Source of the DNA: Nocardia mikamii NBRC 108933
GTDB lineage: Bacteria > Actinomycetota > Actinomycetes > Mycobacteriales > Mycobacteriaceae
NCBI RefSeq assembly: GCF_001613505.1
Contig: NZ_BDCM01000009.1
Location: 1 to 64,000 of the forward strand
Reading direction: 5' to 3'
DNA length: 64,000 nt
In this document: positions 15,710 to 24,224 of the stretch, one piece after another
How positions within the stretch are numbered: the first letter of the stretch is position 1
Layout: the number at the start of each line of letters is the position of its first letter
The notes under the pieces: model-generated
The model's database searches: none
Told to the model about the DNA's origin: nothing
What the model saw: the letters and a program-made list of their open reading frames with translations, nothing else
Made by a program: the position numbers and the translations under genes

Positions 15710-16729
15710 ATGCGGTTGCGGCGCAGCACGCCCTACGGTGCCGGAATACGCCGGGTCCGACGAGGCCGGGGCTTCTCCTATGTCGACGAGAACGGCGACC
15801 CGGTCACGGATCCCGAAGTGACACAACGCATCGACGCGCTCGTGATCCCGCCGGCCTGGCGGAAGGTGTGGATCTGCCCGCATGCCCAGGGACACATCCA
15901 AGCGGTCGGGGTGGATGCCGCGGGGCGGCGGCAGTATCTGTATCACGAACAGTGGCGGCGAGAACGCGACGAGGAGAAGTTCGACCGCATGCTCGAAATG
16001 GCGGCGCGGCTACCGAACCTGCGCGAGCAGGTGAGCGCCGATCTGCGGCGTCCCGGGTTGGACCGGCGGCGCGTGGAAGCGGTGGCGATCGGGCTGCTCG
16101 ACCGCGGCGTGTTCCGCATCGGCGGCGAGGAATACGCGGAGGAGAACGGCACCCACGGTGTCGCCACCCTCCTACGCGAACAGGTCCGGGTCTCGGGGGA
16201 GGAGATGCGGTTCGATTATGTGGGCAAGGGTGGAATCCGCAGGCAGGTGCGCATAGTCGAGCCCGACCTCGCGAGAGCCGTACGGTCACTGCGGCGCAAT
16301 CGCAGCCCCAGCGGACGGCTGCTGGTCTACCGCGAAGGACGACGCTCGGGCGAACTGCATTCCGGTGACATCAACGCCCGCTTCAAAGAGCTGGTCGGAG
16401 ATGACCACAGCGCGAAGGACTTTCGCACCTGGCAGGCGACGGTGCTGGCCGCCGCCGGTTTGGCGGCCACCGAATGCCCGAATTCGCAACGGCGTCGCAC
16501 CAGCGCCGTGCGGCAGGTGATGACCGAGGTGGCCGAGGCACTGGGCAACACTCCGACCGTAGCCCGCAACTCCTACGTCGACCCACGCGTGATCGAGGCG
16601 TGGGAGCGGGGCCGGACCATTGCGGCGGCATCACAGCGGGCGCGCCGCGCGTCCGGCGAGGACGAGCGCCGAGCCATCGTCGAGCGGGCGGTGCTGCGCC
16701 TGCTGCGCTCGGTCGCGAACGGGAAGTGA
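15710..16729 (+). CDS. type IB DNA topoisomerase (poxvirus-like)
   Basis: This is a 339-residue protein. The N-terminal Topo_IB cap contains FSYVDENGDPVTDPEVTQRIDALVIPPAWRKVWICP. The catalytic domain carries KDFRTWQATVLAA and ends in ARNSYVDPRVIEAW, whose Tyr is the expected nucleophile. Type IB enzymes relax supercoils through a 3'-phosphotyrosyl intermediate and resemble vaccinia topoisomerase. Bacterial members are scattered and not essential. GAGGAG precedes ATG 15710. It begins 51 bases after the MerR-HEAT gene on the same strand, so some read-through is likely. Confidence 0.9.
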   Translation: MRLRRSTPYGAGIRRVRRGRGFSYVDENGDPVTDPEVTQRIDALVIPPAWRKVWICPHAQGHIQAVGVDAAGRRQYLYHEQWRRERDEEKFDRMLEMAARLPNLREQVSADLRRPGLDRRRVEAVAIGLLDRGVFRIGGEEYAEENGTHGVATLLREQVRVSGEEMRFDYVGKGGIRRQVRIVEPDLARAVRSLRRNRSPSGRLLVYREGRRSGELHSGDINARFKELVGDDHSAKDFRTWQATVLAAAGLAATECPNSQRRRTSAVRQVMTEVAEALGNTPTVARNSYVDPRVIEAWERGRTIAAASQRARRASGEDERRAIVERAVLRLLRSVANGK

Positions 16730-16827
16730 TCCGCGCGTTGGACCGCGATGCCGGACCGAGAACGATGCGGACCGAGAACGATGTCGGCCGGGAAGTTTGC
16801 CGGAGAACGCGGGGGTACTCGGAGCCC

Positions 16828-18168
16828 ATGACCGAGATCGACAACGCGACCCGCACCGAGGCCGAGTCGGTGCCGGGAAATCTGGACCTCATGAGCATCG
16901 TCGGCGCCGCGCACTCCGCGCAGTCGAGCTGGGCGCGCACACCCGCCGCGAGCCGAGCCGAGGCGCTGCGTGCCGGTGCGGCCGCATTGCGCGAGTACGC
17001 CGACGAACTCGCCGCCACGCTCGAAGCGGAGACCGGTCGCCCCGCCGACTCGGGACGAGAAGGGGTGCTCGCCGGCGCCGGCACCCTCGACCAGTACGCC
17101 GAGCTGGGGCCGGTCCATCGCGGTCACACCCTGCAGGGTAGTTGGGACGCAACGGATTTCATGATCGCCCAGCCGCGCGGCGTGGTCGTCGCCCTGACAC
17201 CGTGGAACGATCCGGTCCCCATCGCGGCCGGACTGGCCGGCGCCGCACTGGCAACCGGAAATGCGGTGGTGCACAAGCCCAGTGAGCGTTGCCCGCGCAC
17301 CGGCGCGTTGTTCGGGCGGCTCCTCGAACAGCACTGCCCCGAGGGTGTGCTGCAGACCGTGCGTGGCGACGGCCGGGTGGGCGCGGCGCTGGCCGGGCTG
17401 CCCGGCGTGGATGTGGTGGCGCACGTCGGCGGCACCGCCACCGGGCGCACCATCGCCGCGGCCGGCGCACGCACCGGCGCCAAGGTGTTGTTGGAGAACG
17501 GTGGGAACGATCCGCTGATCGTCGACGCCGACGTGGACCCGGTATGGGCCGCCGAGCAGGCCGCGCTGGGCGCCTTCGCCAATGCCGGTCAGATCTGTGT
17601 GTCCGTGGAACGGATCTACGTCCATCGCGAAGTCGCGGACACGTTCGTGTCGGCACTGTGCGAACAGGCGCAGCGGTGGAATCTCGATCCGCAACCGCTG
17701 GTGGACGAGCGGCTGCGCGCGCAGGTCCACGCCCAGGTGCGGGAGGCGATCTCGGCCGGCGCGAAGGCACTGGTGGGCGGGCGGATTCCGGACCCCGGCA
17801 CGAGGTATCCGGCCACGGTGCTCACCGACTGCCGGCCCGGGATGCGCGTCCTCCGCGAGGAGACCTTCGGGCCGATCGCACCCGTTCAGGTGGTCTCGGA
17901 TTTCGCGACGGGACTCGATGCCGCGTGCCGCGACGACTACGGCTTGGCGGCGACGGTACTCACCGGCTCGATGAACCATATGCAGCAGGCGTGGCGCACA
18001 CTTCCGGTCGGCACGGTGAAGATCAACTCGGTCTTCGGTGGCGCACCCGGTGGCGCGGCCCAGCCGCGTGGCGCATCGGGCACCGGATTCGGTTACGGCC
18101 CCGAACTTCTCGACGAGATGACCACCACCAAGGTGGTGCACATGGAGCCCGCGCCGCCGCGGCGCTGA
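16828..18168 (+). CDS. aldehyde dehydrogenase family protein
   Basis: This 446-residue NAD(P)-dependent ALDH has the cofactor-loop TPWNDPV near residue 129, then VVHKPSERCP and GGTATGR. The general-base Glu is in LLENGGNDP and the catalytic Cys in FANAGQICVSVERIY (about residue 255). ETFGPIAPV follows near the end. It is somewhat short: typical members have 480-500 residues, and the N-terminal segment is reduced. The substrate is unknown. I start at ATG 16828, with GGAG 3 bases upstream and no better in-frame option. It is convergent with the SRPBCC gene. Confidence 0.85.
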   Translation: MTEIDNATRTEAESVPGNLDLMSIVGAAHSAQSSWARTPAASRAEALRAGAAALREYADELAATLEAETGRPADSGREGVLAGAGTLDQYAELGPVHRGHTLQGSWDATDFMIAQPRGVVVALTPWNDPVPIAAGLAGAALATGNAVVHKPSERCPRTGALFGRLLEQHCPEGVLQTVRGDGRVGAALAGLPGVDVVAHVGGTATGRTIAAAGARTGAKVLLENGGNDPLIVDADVDPVWAAEQAALGAFANAGQICVSVERIYVHREVADTFVSALCEQAQRWNLDPQPLVDERLRAQVHAQVREAISAGAKALVGGRIPDPGTRYPATVLTDCRPGMRVLREETFGPIAPVQVVSDFATGLDAACRDDYGLAATVLTGSMNHMQQAWRTLPVGTVKINSVFGGAPGGAAQPRGASGTGFGYGPELLDEMTTTKVVHMEPAPPRR

Positions 18169-18190
18169 TCGTTTCCCAGCACCCGCGGGG

Positions 18191-18640
18191 TCAGGGTTCG
18201 ACCTCGTCGAGCACCTCGCGCAAGCGGTTCAAGGTGCCCCGCCATCCCCGCTCCATCGCATTGCGGGCCATCTTCTGCCGCCGATCGCCGATGTCGAAAC
18301 CGGTCTGGGTCAACAACACTCGCGTCCCGCGTCCCTGCGCCTCGAGCACCCAGTCGACCACCCACCGAGCCGGGAACTTCGCCCGCAGGTCGATCCACGT
18401 ATACGTCAGTTGCTCGCCCGTGCGGGCCGCAAGCACCTCGCACGCGATCTCCGCGCTCGGCTCGGTCGGGACGGCGAAGATGAAATGCGTGCCCACCACG
18501 GGTTCGAGCCCGATCGACCGCATCAGCCAGCGTTCGACCAGATCCGGTTCGGTCAGCGCCCGCCACAGCAGCGCCGGCGAGTGCGGGAAGAATTCGCCGA
18601 TCTCCACCGCGGCCGGATCCAATTCCGATTCGTAGGTCAC
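18191..18640 (-). CDS. SRPBCC (AHSA1-like) domain protein
   Basis: This 149-residue START-like protein has the opening strand/helix VEIGEFFPHSPALLWRALTEPDLVERWL. GTHFIFAV, LTYTWIDL and RVLLTQTGFD follow, and a long C-terminal helix closes the fold (WRGTLNRLREVLDEVEP). AHSA1-like SRPBCC proteins bind hydrophobic ligands in a deep cavity; the ligand here is unknown. The start is GTG 18640 with GGAGG 7 bases upstream. Confidence 0.82.
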   Translation of the reverse strand: MTYESELDPAAVEIGEFFPHSPALLWRALTEPDLVERWLMRSIGLEPVVGTHFIFAVPTEPSAEIACEVLAARTGEQLTYTWIDLRAKFPARWVVDWVLEAQGRGTRVLLTQTGFDIGDRRQKMARNAMERGWRGTLNRLREVLDEVEP

Positions 18641-18787
18641 CGGCACACCTCCGGCCCGAACACATCCATGCCGTCGAGCATTCCACGTCGCCGGGCGGCG
18701 GAAGCGAAACCGCGCCTCCCAGCGTTCAGGCGAAGGCCCTGCGCCCTTTCGGGTCGCGTCGACGTGCGCGGCGTTACCGTGGCGACT

Positions 18788-19171
18788 ATGAAGTTGCAGC
18801 CGGGTCTGTCGGCGGAATTCAGCGTCGAGGTCGGGACCGCCGATACCGCGGTCGCCGTCGGTAGCGGTGACGTGGAGGTGCTCGCCACGCCGCGGGTGGT
18901 GGCGCTGGCCGAACAAGCGACCGTGCTGGCGTTGCGGGGCAAGCTGTCGTCGGGGCAGACATCGGTGGGGATCGAGGTGTCGGTGCGGCACAGGCGGCCG
19001 AGCCCGCCGGGAACGGTGCTGACCGTCGCGGCGCGACTGGCCGAGGTCGACGGCCCGCGGCTGGCATTCCGTGTGGTCGTGCACGCCGGCGATCTGCTCG
19101 TGGCCGACGGCACCATTCGGCGCACGATCGTCGACCGCGCGTCGTTTCTCGCCAGCGCCGGCGAACGCTGA
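18788..19171 (+). CDS. FlK-like hot-dog thioesterase
   Basis: This 127-residue hot-dog protein has Thr34, Glu42 and His68 (in LATP, LAEQA and VSVRHRRPSPPG). They have the same spacing, 8 and 26 residues, as Thr42, Glu50 and His76 of fluoroacetyl-CoA thioesterase FlK. The start MKLQPGLSAEFSVEVGTADTA is also FlK-family style. Family members hydrolyse short acyl-CoAs or act as scaffolds. Fluoroacetyl specificity cannot be claimed. It is monocistronic and divergent from the SRPBCC gene. The KstR-like sites start 43 bases after its stop and belong to the next gene. Confidence 0.8.
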   Translation: MKLQPGLSAEFSVEVGTADTAVAVGSGDVEVLATPRVVALAEQATVLALRGKLSSGQTSVGIEVSVRHRRPSPPGTVLTVAARLAEVDGPRLAFRVVVHAGDLLVADGTIRRTIVDRASFLASAGER

Positions 19172-19213
19172 CTCGCCGCGCGTCGGGTCAGCCACCGAAT
19201 CGCCCACCTCAAC

Positions 19214-19227
19214 TAGAACATGTTGCC
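19214..19227 (+). promoter_or_regulatory. KstR-like site (13/14)
   Basis: TAGAACATGTTGCC fits the KstR motif TNNAACNNGTTNNA except for the last base. It lies 196 bases upstream of the nitronate-monooxygenase-family gene and 120 bases before a perfect match. Confidence 0.45.
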
Positions 19228-19346
19228 CACCCTGAATGGGGAAAATGGGCCGACGTCCCCGTCGGCCGTGGGGGCGTGTTACCCCCATCGACCGGCAATT
19301 TCGGCACTTCCCTCGCTTCCTGACCGATGAGTCACTAGTCTGAATA

Positions 19347-19360
19347 TGAAACGTGTTCTA
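19347..19360 (+). promoter_or_regulatory. KstR box
   Basis: TGAAACGTGTTCTA is a 14/14 match to TNNAACNNGTTNNA, the operator of the TetR-type repressor of steroid/lipid catabolism KstR. It lies 50 bases before the start of the nitronate-monooxygenase-family gene, a typical promoter-overlapping position. Confidence 0.7.
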
Positions 19361-19409
19361 GTGTTGTGGCGAAGTTCCAGCGCCGGAAGACCAGAGGAGT
19401 CACCCCGCC

Positions 19410-20528
19410 ATGCATACCGAGATCTGCGAACGACTGGGCATCGATGTCCCCATCTTCGCTTTCACCCACTGCCGCGACGTGGCCGCCGCGGTGAGCAACG
19501 CCGGCGGGCTCGGCGTCCTGGGTGCGGTCGGTTTCACCGCCGAGGAGCTGGAGGTCGAACTGGCCTGGCTCGATGAACATGTGCACGGCGTGTACGGTGT
19601 CGACCTCGTCATCCCGTCCAAGTACGAGGGCAAGGGCATCGACGGCCTGAGCCCCGCGCAGCTGGAAGCCGAACTGGCCAAGCTCGTTCCGCAGGGCCAC
19701 CGCGATTTCGCCGAGAAGATCCTCGCCGACCACGGCGTCCCGAAACTGCCCGAGGACGAACATCACGAGCAGCTGCTGGGCTGGACCGCCACCACGGCCG
19801 GTCCGCAGGTCGACGTCATCCTGAAGCACCCCAAGGCGAAGCTGGTCGCCAACGCGCTCGGCACCCCGCCCGACGACATCATCAAGAAGGTCCAGGATTC
19901 CGGTCGTTTGATCGGCGCACTGTGCGGCTCGGTGAAGCATGCGCTCAACCACAAGCGCGCCGGCCTGGATTTCGTGGTCTGCCAGGGCACCGAGGGTGGC
20001 GGCCACTGCGGTGAGATCTCCTCGCTGGTGCTGTGGCCACAGGTGATCGACGCGGTGGGCGATCTGCCGGTGCTCGCCGCCGGTGGTATCGGCAACGGCC
20101 GTCAGGTCGCCGCCGCCATGGCGATGGGAGCCGCGGGCGCGTGGACCGGTTCGATCTGGCTGACCGTCGAGGAGGCCAATGTGCCGCCCGCGCAGATGCA
20201 GACCTACATCGACGCCACCAGCCACGACACCGTGCGCTCGCGGGCGTGGACGGGTAAGCCGGCCCGCATGCTGCGCAACGACTGGACCGAGGCGTGGGAG
20301 CGCTCGGACACCCCGGACCCGCTGGGCATGCCGCTGCAGATGATGGTCGCCCTCGACGGCGTCAAGCGCGGCCACCGCTATCCCGAGGCGGCCAAGGACG
20401 TCAACTTCAACCCGGTCGGCCAGGTCGTCGGCATGATGAACAAGGTCGAGCGGACCTCCGACGTCATGCAGCGCCTGATGGAGGAGTACCTCGAGGCCTG
20501 CGAGCGGCTGAACAAGCTCAACAGCTGA
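19410..20528 (+). CDS. nitronate monooxygenase (2-nitropropane dioxygenase) family protein
   Basis: This 372-residue FMN-binding TIM-barrel protein has DVPIFAFTHCRDVAAAVSNAGG (barrel start). The FMN phosphate-binding region shows CQGTEGGGHCGE and VLAAGGIGNGRQVAAAMAMGA. The C-terminal lid is specific to a long subgroup that I recall as resembling M. tuberculosis Rv1894c rather than IpdC (Rv3553). The subgroup's substrate is unknown. The KstR box suggests a role in steroid or lipid breakdown. ATG 19410 has AGAGGAG upstream. The gene stands alone, and a strong hairpin follows it. Confidence 0.82.
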   Translation: MHTEICERLGIDVPIFAFTHCRDVAAAVSNAGGLGVLGAVGFTAEELEVELAWLDEHVHGVYGVDLVIPSKYEGKGIDGLSPAQLEAELAKLVPQGHRDFAEKILADHGVPKLPEDEHHEQLLGWTATTAGPQVDVILKHPKAKLVANALGTPPDDIIKKVQDSGRLIGALCGSVKHALNHKRAGLDFVVCQGTEGGGHCGEISSLVLWPQVIDAVGDLPVLAAGGIGNGRQVAAAMAMGAAGAWTGSIWLTVEEANVPPAQMQTYIDATSHDTVRSRAWTGKPARMLRNDWTEAWERSDTPDPLGMPLQMMVALDGVKRGHRYPEAAKDVNFNPVGQVVGMMNKVERTSDVMQRLMEEYLEACERLNKLNS

Positions 20529-20534
20529 CAACGC

Positions 20535-20568
20535 CTGTCCGGCAGGGCCGGCGCGCCCTGCCGGACAG
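20535..20568 (+). terminator. perfect 14-bp stem hairpin after the NMO-family gene
   Basis: CTGTCCGGCAGGGC (20535-20548) pairs perfectly with GCCCTGCCGGACAG (20555-20568) around a 6-base loop, starting 7 bases after the stop codon. There is no U tract, as is common for actinobacterial terminators. Confidence 0.75.
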
Positions 20569-20811
20569 TGCTGTCCAGGTATCGAAGCGGATACGGAAGC
20601 GGCTGGTGCACTTGCGGTTTGCCGGTGCCGGTTGACACTCTGTATTCGCGATGAGAAGTACATATGGTGAACGGCCCGAATGCGGCCGGCAAGTTGATCA
20701 GTACCCCACCGTCCGGATGTTTGCTCGGATTGCGCTCGAAGGCAGCGGATTCCGCCCTCGAGCGCTCCGCGGTCCCCGGTGCGCGCCCGACGACACGATC
20801 GGGGCGCGGCG

Positions 20812-21588
20812 GTGAAGATATCCTCTCCCGGCATGCGCCGGTTGGTCGCGATCGTGGCGCCCGTCCTCCTCGCCGTCGTGCTCGCGGTGGTGTACAGCTT
20901 CATCGACGAGGGGGGCAAGAAGAACGATCCGAAACCCGATTCCGCTGCCGCCGCGACCTTTTCCGGTAAAGAAGTCGACGCGCTGCTGGGGAAACTCGTG
21001 GTCGCACCGGAAGCGCCGATGACCGGCTACAGCCGCGAACAATTCCCGCACTGGGATCAGAACACTCCCGAACACGGTTTCGGCGACAAATACGCCCAGT
21101 ACGCGAAATGCACCACCCGCGATGTGATGATGCTGCGCGACGCCACCGGCTCGGTGACGCTCGATGCCGCGACCTGCAAACTGAGTCTCGGCAAGGACGG
21201 CGGCTGGCGCGACCGCTACGGCGTACTCGACGCCAAGACCGGAAAACTCAAGCCCTACAAATGGATCACCGATCCCGCCGGAGTCGACGCCGAACATATC
21301 GTCCCGCTGGCCGAGGCCTGGCGTTCCGGCGCGCAATCCGTCGACACCGATACGCGCCGCAATATCGCCAACGACGCGATCAATCTGGTCGCCTCCGACC
21401 CGTCGGCGAACCGGTCCAAGGGTGATCAGGATGCGGCGAATTATCTGCCGCCCGGCGTGTTCCGCTGCGAGTACGTTCAGCGCTACATTCGCATCAAGGT
21501 AAAATACGGTTTGACCATCGACACGGCGGAACAGACCGCATTGCGCACCGCGGTCGACGACTGCCTCCACCGAGGAGAGTTCACATAG
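20812..21588 (+). CDS. exported HNH-family nuclease
   Basis: This 258-residue protein has an N-terminal hydrophobic helix (RRLVAIVAPVLLAVVLAVVYSF), either a signal peptide or an anchor, then a linker. The C-terminal HNH fold has AEHIVPLAEAW and NDAINLVASDPSANRSKGDQ near residues 162-205. This matches the secreted GmrSD/DUF1524-like HNH family common in actinomycetes, with the catalytic His in EHIVP. Four Cys may form disulfides. I use GTG 20812 with a purine-rich upstream sequence. ATG 20833 would also keep the helix. Substrate and role (nutrient DNA or competition) are unknown. Confidence 0.82.
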   Translation: MKISSPGMRRLVAIVAPVLLAVVLAVVYSFIDEGGKKNDPKPDSAAAATFSGKEVDALLGKLVVAPEAPMTGYSREQFPHWDQNTPEHGFGDKYAQYAKCTTRDVMMLRDATGSVTLDAATCKLSLGKDGGWRDRYGVLDAKTGKLKPYKWITDPAGVDAEHIVPLAEAWRSGAQSVDTDTRRNIANDAINLVASDPSANRSKGDQDAANYLPPGVFRCEYVQRYIRIKVKYGLTIDTAEQTALRTAVDDCLHRGEFT

Positions 21589-21623
21589 GCGACATCATCG
21601 AAATCACCGGTAAGGCCGCCGTC

Positions 21624-21848
21624 ATGACCGACGAGGAAGGGACGGTGTCCGGCGAACTCGATGTCACCGTCGACGAGCAGGGCAGGGGGCTGGTTCGCTA
21701 TCGTGATACCGAAACCTGGTATCACATCGGCAATCTCGATGGCGAACCCGCCCGCACCTGGACCGACGTCGCCGAACTCGTCAGTGCGATCGACGCCGGC
21801 AGCGGCAACCGCGACGCCGCGGGGAACGTGATCCCGTTCGAGGCGTGA
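21624..21848 (+). CDS. small unrecognised protein downstream of the HNH nuclease
   Basis: A 74-residue acidic protein, MTDEEGTVSGELDVTVDEQ..., with a beta-rich pattern and WYHIGNLDGEPARTW in the middle. The reading frame is open upstream to the nuclease stop and codes for GDIIEITGKAAV. That stretch is preceded by GAGGAG 7 bases before an ATA codon overlapping the nuclease stop (ATAG). The true start may therefore be 13 codons earlier, at 21585, if ATA can be used. I annotate the conventional ATG. The gene probably forms an operon with the nuclease. An immunity role is conceivable but unsupported. Confidence 0.6.
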   Translation: MTDEEGTVSGELDVTVDEQGRGLVRYRDTETWYHIGNLDGEPARTWTDVAELVSAIDAGSGNRDAAGNVIPFEA

Positions 21849-21866
21849 GCGCCCCGGCCGCGTTGC

Positions 21867-22307
21867 TCAGCGCAACGATTCCGCGCGCTCCTTGACCGCC
21901 GCGGTCATGCCGCCGAAGCCGGAATGCAGCGCCTTGCCGAGCGCCAGCGTCACGACCGGCCGCAGCAGGCCGCCCAGTTCGAAATGCGACCGGTACCGGG
22001 TCCGGCCGTTGTCGAGGGGCGTCACGGTGTGCGAGCGCAGGCTGTGCAGAATCCCCAGCGGCACCGGCTTCATGCTGTAGCTGAATTCGGTGCCGGGCGT
22101 GTGGGTCCGGATGTATTCGACCTGCTTGCGCGGTTTCGGCGAACCCAGCCGCACCTGCATCTCGATCGGATCGCCGGGTTCGAGCGTGCTGCGGCATTCG
22201 GCGACGAACGGATTCCACTCACCGTAGCTGCCCAGGTCGGTCAGCACCTTCCACACCACCTCGGCGGGTGCATCGATCTCTACGGTGTCATCGATCACGA
22301 AAGCCAT
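21867..22307 (-). CDS. SRPBCC family protein under a KstR box
   Basis: This 146-residue START/SRPBCC protein opens AFVIDDTVEIDAPAEVVWKVLTDLGSYGEWNPF. It has strands with IEMQVRLGSPKPRKQVEYIR and a closing amphipathic helix ending MTAAVKERAESLR. The coenzyme Q-binding/polyketide-cyclase-like fold holds hydrophobic ligands. A perfect KstR motif sits 15-28 bases upstream of the ATG, which would make the ligand plausibly a sterol or lipid intermediate (inference). It follows the TetR gene on the same strand by 48 bases. Confidence 0.82.
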   Translation of the reverse strand: MAFVIDDTVEIDAPAEVVWKVLTDLGSYGEWNPFVAECRSTLEPGDPIEMQVRLGSPKPRKQVEYIRTHTPGTEFSYSMKPVPLGILHSLRSHTVTPLDNGRTRYRSHFELGGLLRPVVTLALGKALHSGFGGMTAAVKERAESLR

Positions 22308-22321
22308 GGCGGCAACAATAC

Positions 22322-22335
22322 TGAAACTTGTTCCA
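22322..22335 (-). promoter_or_regulatory. KstR box upstream of the SRPBCC gene
   Basis: TGAAACTTGTTCCA matches TNNAACNNGTTNNA at all defined positions and lies directly before the SRPBCC start at 22307. A regulator could bind it either way round because the motif is symmetrical. Confidence 0.65.
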
Positions 22336-22355
22336 TCAGCGATACCGCGGGCCGC

Positions 22356-22940
22356 TCATCGGCCGGCGCCGGGCTCGGGCAGCGTGAGCGACTGGGTGAT
22401 CAGCAACCGCGCCGCGCGCGAGACGCGGGCGGTGTCGCCGGTGACGAACCGATCCTGCAGCAAACCGCGCACACCCGAAACGAGCAGGGTGGCGGTCGAT
22501 TCCGGGTCGGCGACGGTGGGATCGAAGCTCCTCAGCACATCGGTGAGCGCGGTGACCAGGACGTGTACGGCGTCCTCGCCGTAGGACCGGAACGGACTTC
22601 CGGGCACCGCGGCAACCCCCATCACCTGCAACAGCACGCGCGTGCTCGACACCCACTCCGTCGTGATGTTGACGCTGAACGACTCGATGAGACGGCGACG
22701 CAGGGCCGGGAGGTCGGGAACGTCGGCGAACATGCCCGGGATGTCGGGGCGCTGGGTCTCGAGCGCCGCGATCAGCATCTGCTCCTTGGTCCCGAAATAG
22801 TGGATCAGCATGCGCGAGCTGGTTCCGAGATACTCCGCCAGCGGACGCAGCGACAGTTCGGTCAATCCGTATTCGCCGATGTAGGCGATCACCCCGGCGA
22901 GTAGTTCCGCGCGCCGGGCCTGGTCGAGTGGTCGAGGCAC
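22356..22940 (-). CDS. TetR-family transcriptional regulator
   Basis: This 194-residue protein has an N-terminal helix-turn-helix ([44 protein letters not shown], residues 14-57) and a variable ligand-binding domain. I start at GTG 22940. ATG 22973 would add 11 residues, but neither has a ribosome site, and the earlier start would place an operator-like palindrome inside the gene. It is divergent from the Kas gene across two tandem palindromic repeats, so it probably represses both. The SRPBCC gene lies downstream. Confidence 0.85.
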   Translation of the reverse strand: MPRPLDQARRAELLAGVIAYIGEYGLTELSLRPLAEYLGTSSRMLIHYFGTKEQMLIAALETQRPDIPGMFADVPDLPALRRRLIESFSVNITTEWVSSTRVLLQVMGVAAVPGSPFRSYGEDAVHVLVTALTDVLRSFDPTVADPESTATLLVSGVRGLLQDRFVTGDTARVSRAARLLITQSLTLPEPGAGR

Positions 22941-22948
22941 GTGTTGAC

Positions 22949-23000
22949 TGTAGCGGTCGCTACGGGTATCCATATCCGCATGAGTGTAACGACTGCTACA
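22949..23000. promoter_or_regulatory. two tandem TetR-type operators
   Basis: TGTAGCGGTCGCTACG (22949-22964, containing perfect GTAGCG-GT-CGCTAC) and TGTAACGACTGCTACA (22985-23000) share 12 of 16 positions (TGTA-N-CG-NNN-GCTAC). They are spaced 36 bases apart centre to centre between the divergent TetR and Kas genes. The second overlaps the first codons of Kas if ATG 22980 is used, or directly abuts ATG 23004. Confidence 0.65.
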
Positions 23001-24224
23001 CAAATGTCGCGGAATGTCGTCGTCACCGCCATGGCAGCCACCACCTGTCTCGGCCCCGACCTCGACAGCACCTGGTCGGCGCTGCTGGCGGGCAAGAGCG
23101 GAATCGGACCGCTCACCGACGAGTTCGTGACTCGCTACGACCTGCCCGTGCGGATCGGCGGGCGGCTGACCGAACATCCGGGCGCTCGACTGACCCGCAT
23201 CGAACAGCGCCGGCACTCCTATGTGCAGCAGCTGGCGCTGGTGCTGGGCCGCCAGGTGTGGTCGCAGGCGGGGACACCGGACGTCGACGCCGAACGCCTC
23301 GCGGTAGCGATCGGCACCGGACTCGGCGGCGGCGACGCCTTCCTCACCGCGGTCGACGCGATGCGCGAGGGCGGGTATCGCAAGGTGCCGCCGCTGACGG
23401 TGCCGATGGTGATGCCGAACGGGCCGGCCGCCCGGGTCGGACTCGAATTCGGCGCGAAGGCAGGTGTTTACGCGCCGACCTCGGCGTGTTCCTCGGGCGC
23501 CGAAGCGATCGCGCACGCGTGGCGGCTGATTCGTACAGGGGAGGCCGATGTCGTGATCGCCGGTGGCGTGGAGGGATATATCGAAGCCATCCCGATCGCC
23601 AGCTTCGCCATGATGCGGGCGATGAGCACCCGCAACGACGAACCCGGGCTGGCCTCACGGCCTTTCGACCGCGATCGCGACGGGTTCGTCTTCGGCGAGG
23701 CGGGTGCGCTGCTGGTGCTGGAATCGGAGGAGTTCGCCCGCGCCCGCGGGGCCGCCGTGCACGGTCGGATCCTCGGCGCCGGAATCACTTCCGACGGCTA
23801 CCACATCACCGGCACCGATCCCGAGGGCGCGGGCGCCGCCCGGGCGATGCGCAAGGCCATCGACGCCGCGGATCTGACCGCCGCCGACATCGACCATATC
23901 GACGCGCACGCCACCTCGACCCCGATCGGTGACGCCTCGGAGGCCAATGCCATTGCGGCCGTGGCGAAGCACGCCTCGGTGTACGCGCCGAAATCCGCGC
24001 TCGGCCATTCCATCGGTGCGGTGGGTGCGCTCGAGGCCATCCTCACCCTGTGCACACTGCGCGACCAGACCGTGCCTCCCACACTGAATTTCGACAATCC
24101 GGACCCGGGTGTCGACCTCGACATCGTGCACGGGATCGCACGTCCACAGCGAATCTCACAGGCGCTCAGCAATTCCTTCGGCTTCGGAGGACACAACGTC
24201 ACACTCGCATTCGGGCGGCCTTGA
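22980..24224 (+). CDS. beta-ketoacyl-ACP synthase, KasA/KasB type
   Basis: This 414-residue thiolase-fold condensing enzyme has the catalytic triad Cys170 (TSACSSG), His310 ([11 protein letters not shown]) and His343 ([11 protein letters not shown]). The gatekeeper loop SFGFGGHN lies near the end. Length, numbering and long stretches ([30 protein letters not shown] blocks) parallel mycobacterial KasA/KasB, which extend acyl-AcpM in FAS-II for mycolic acids. Unusually the motif is DAHAT rather than AHGT. The gene is solitary, without FAS-II partners, and is controlled by a divergent TetR. ATG 23004 is an alternative start. No ribosome site precedes either. Confidence 0.88.
   Translation: MSVTTATQMSRNVVVTAMAATTCLGPDLDSTWSALLAGKSGIGPLTDEFVTRYDLPVRIGGRLTEHPGARLTRIEQRRHSYVQQLALVLGRQVWSQAGTPDVDAERLAVAIGTGLGGGDAFLTAVDAMREGGYRKVPPLTVPMVMPNGPAARVGLEFGAKAGVYAPTSACSSGAEAIAHAWRLIRTGEADVVIAGGVEGYIEAIPIASFAMMRAMSTRNDEPGLASRPFDRDRDGFVFGEAGALLVLESEEFARARGAAVHGRILGAGITSDGYHITGTDPEGAGAARAMRKAIDAADLTAADIDHIDAHATSTPIGDASEANAIAAVAKHASVYAPKSALGHSIGAVGALEAILTLCTLRDQTVPPTLNFDNPDPGVDLDIVHGIARPQRISQALSNSFGFGGHNVTLAFGRP

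Noticed and set aside
19410..20528. Identification as IpdC of the steroid C/D-ring pathway
   Set aside because: The N-terminus and length resemble the longer Rv1894c-like subgroup instead, and no ipdAB or echA20 neighbours are present.
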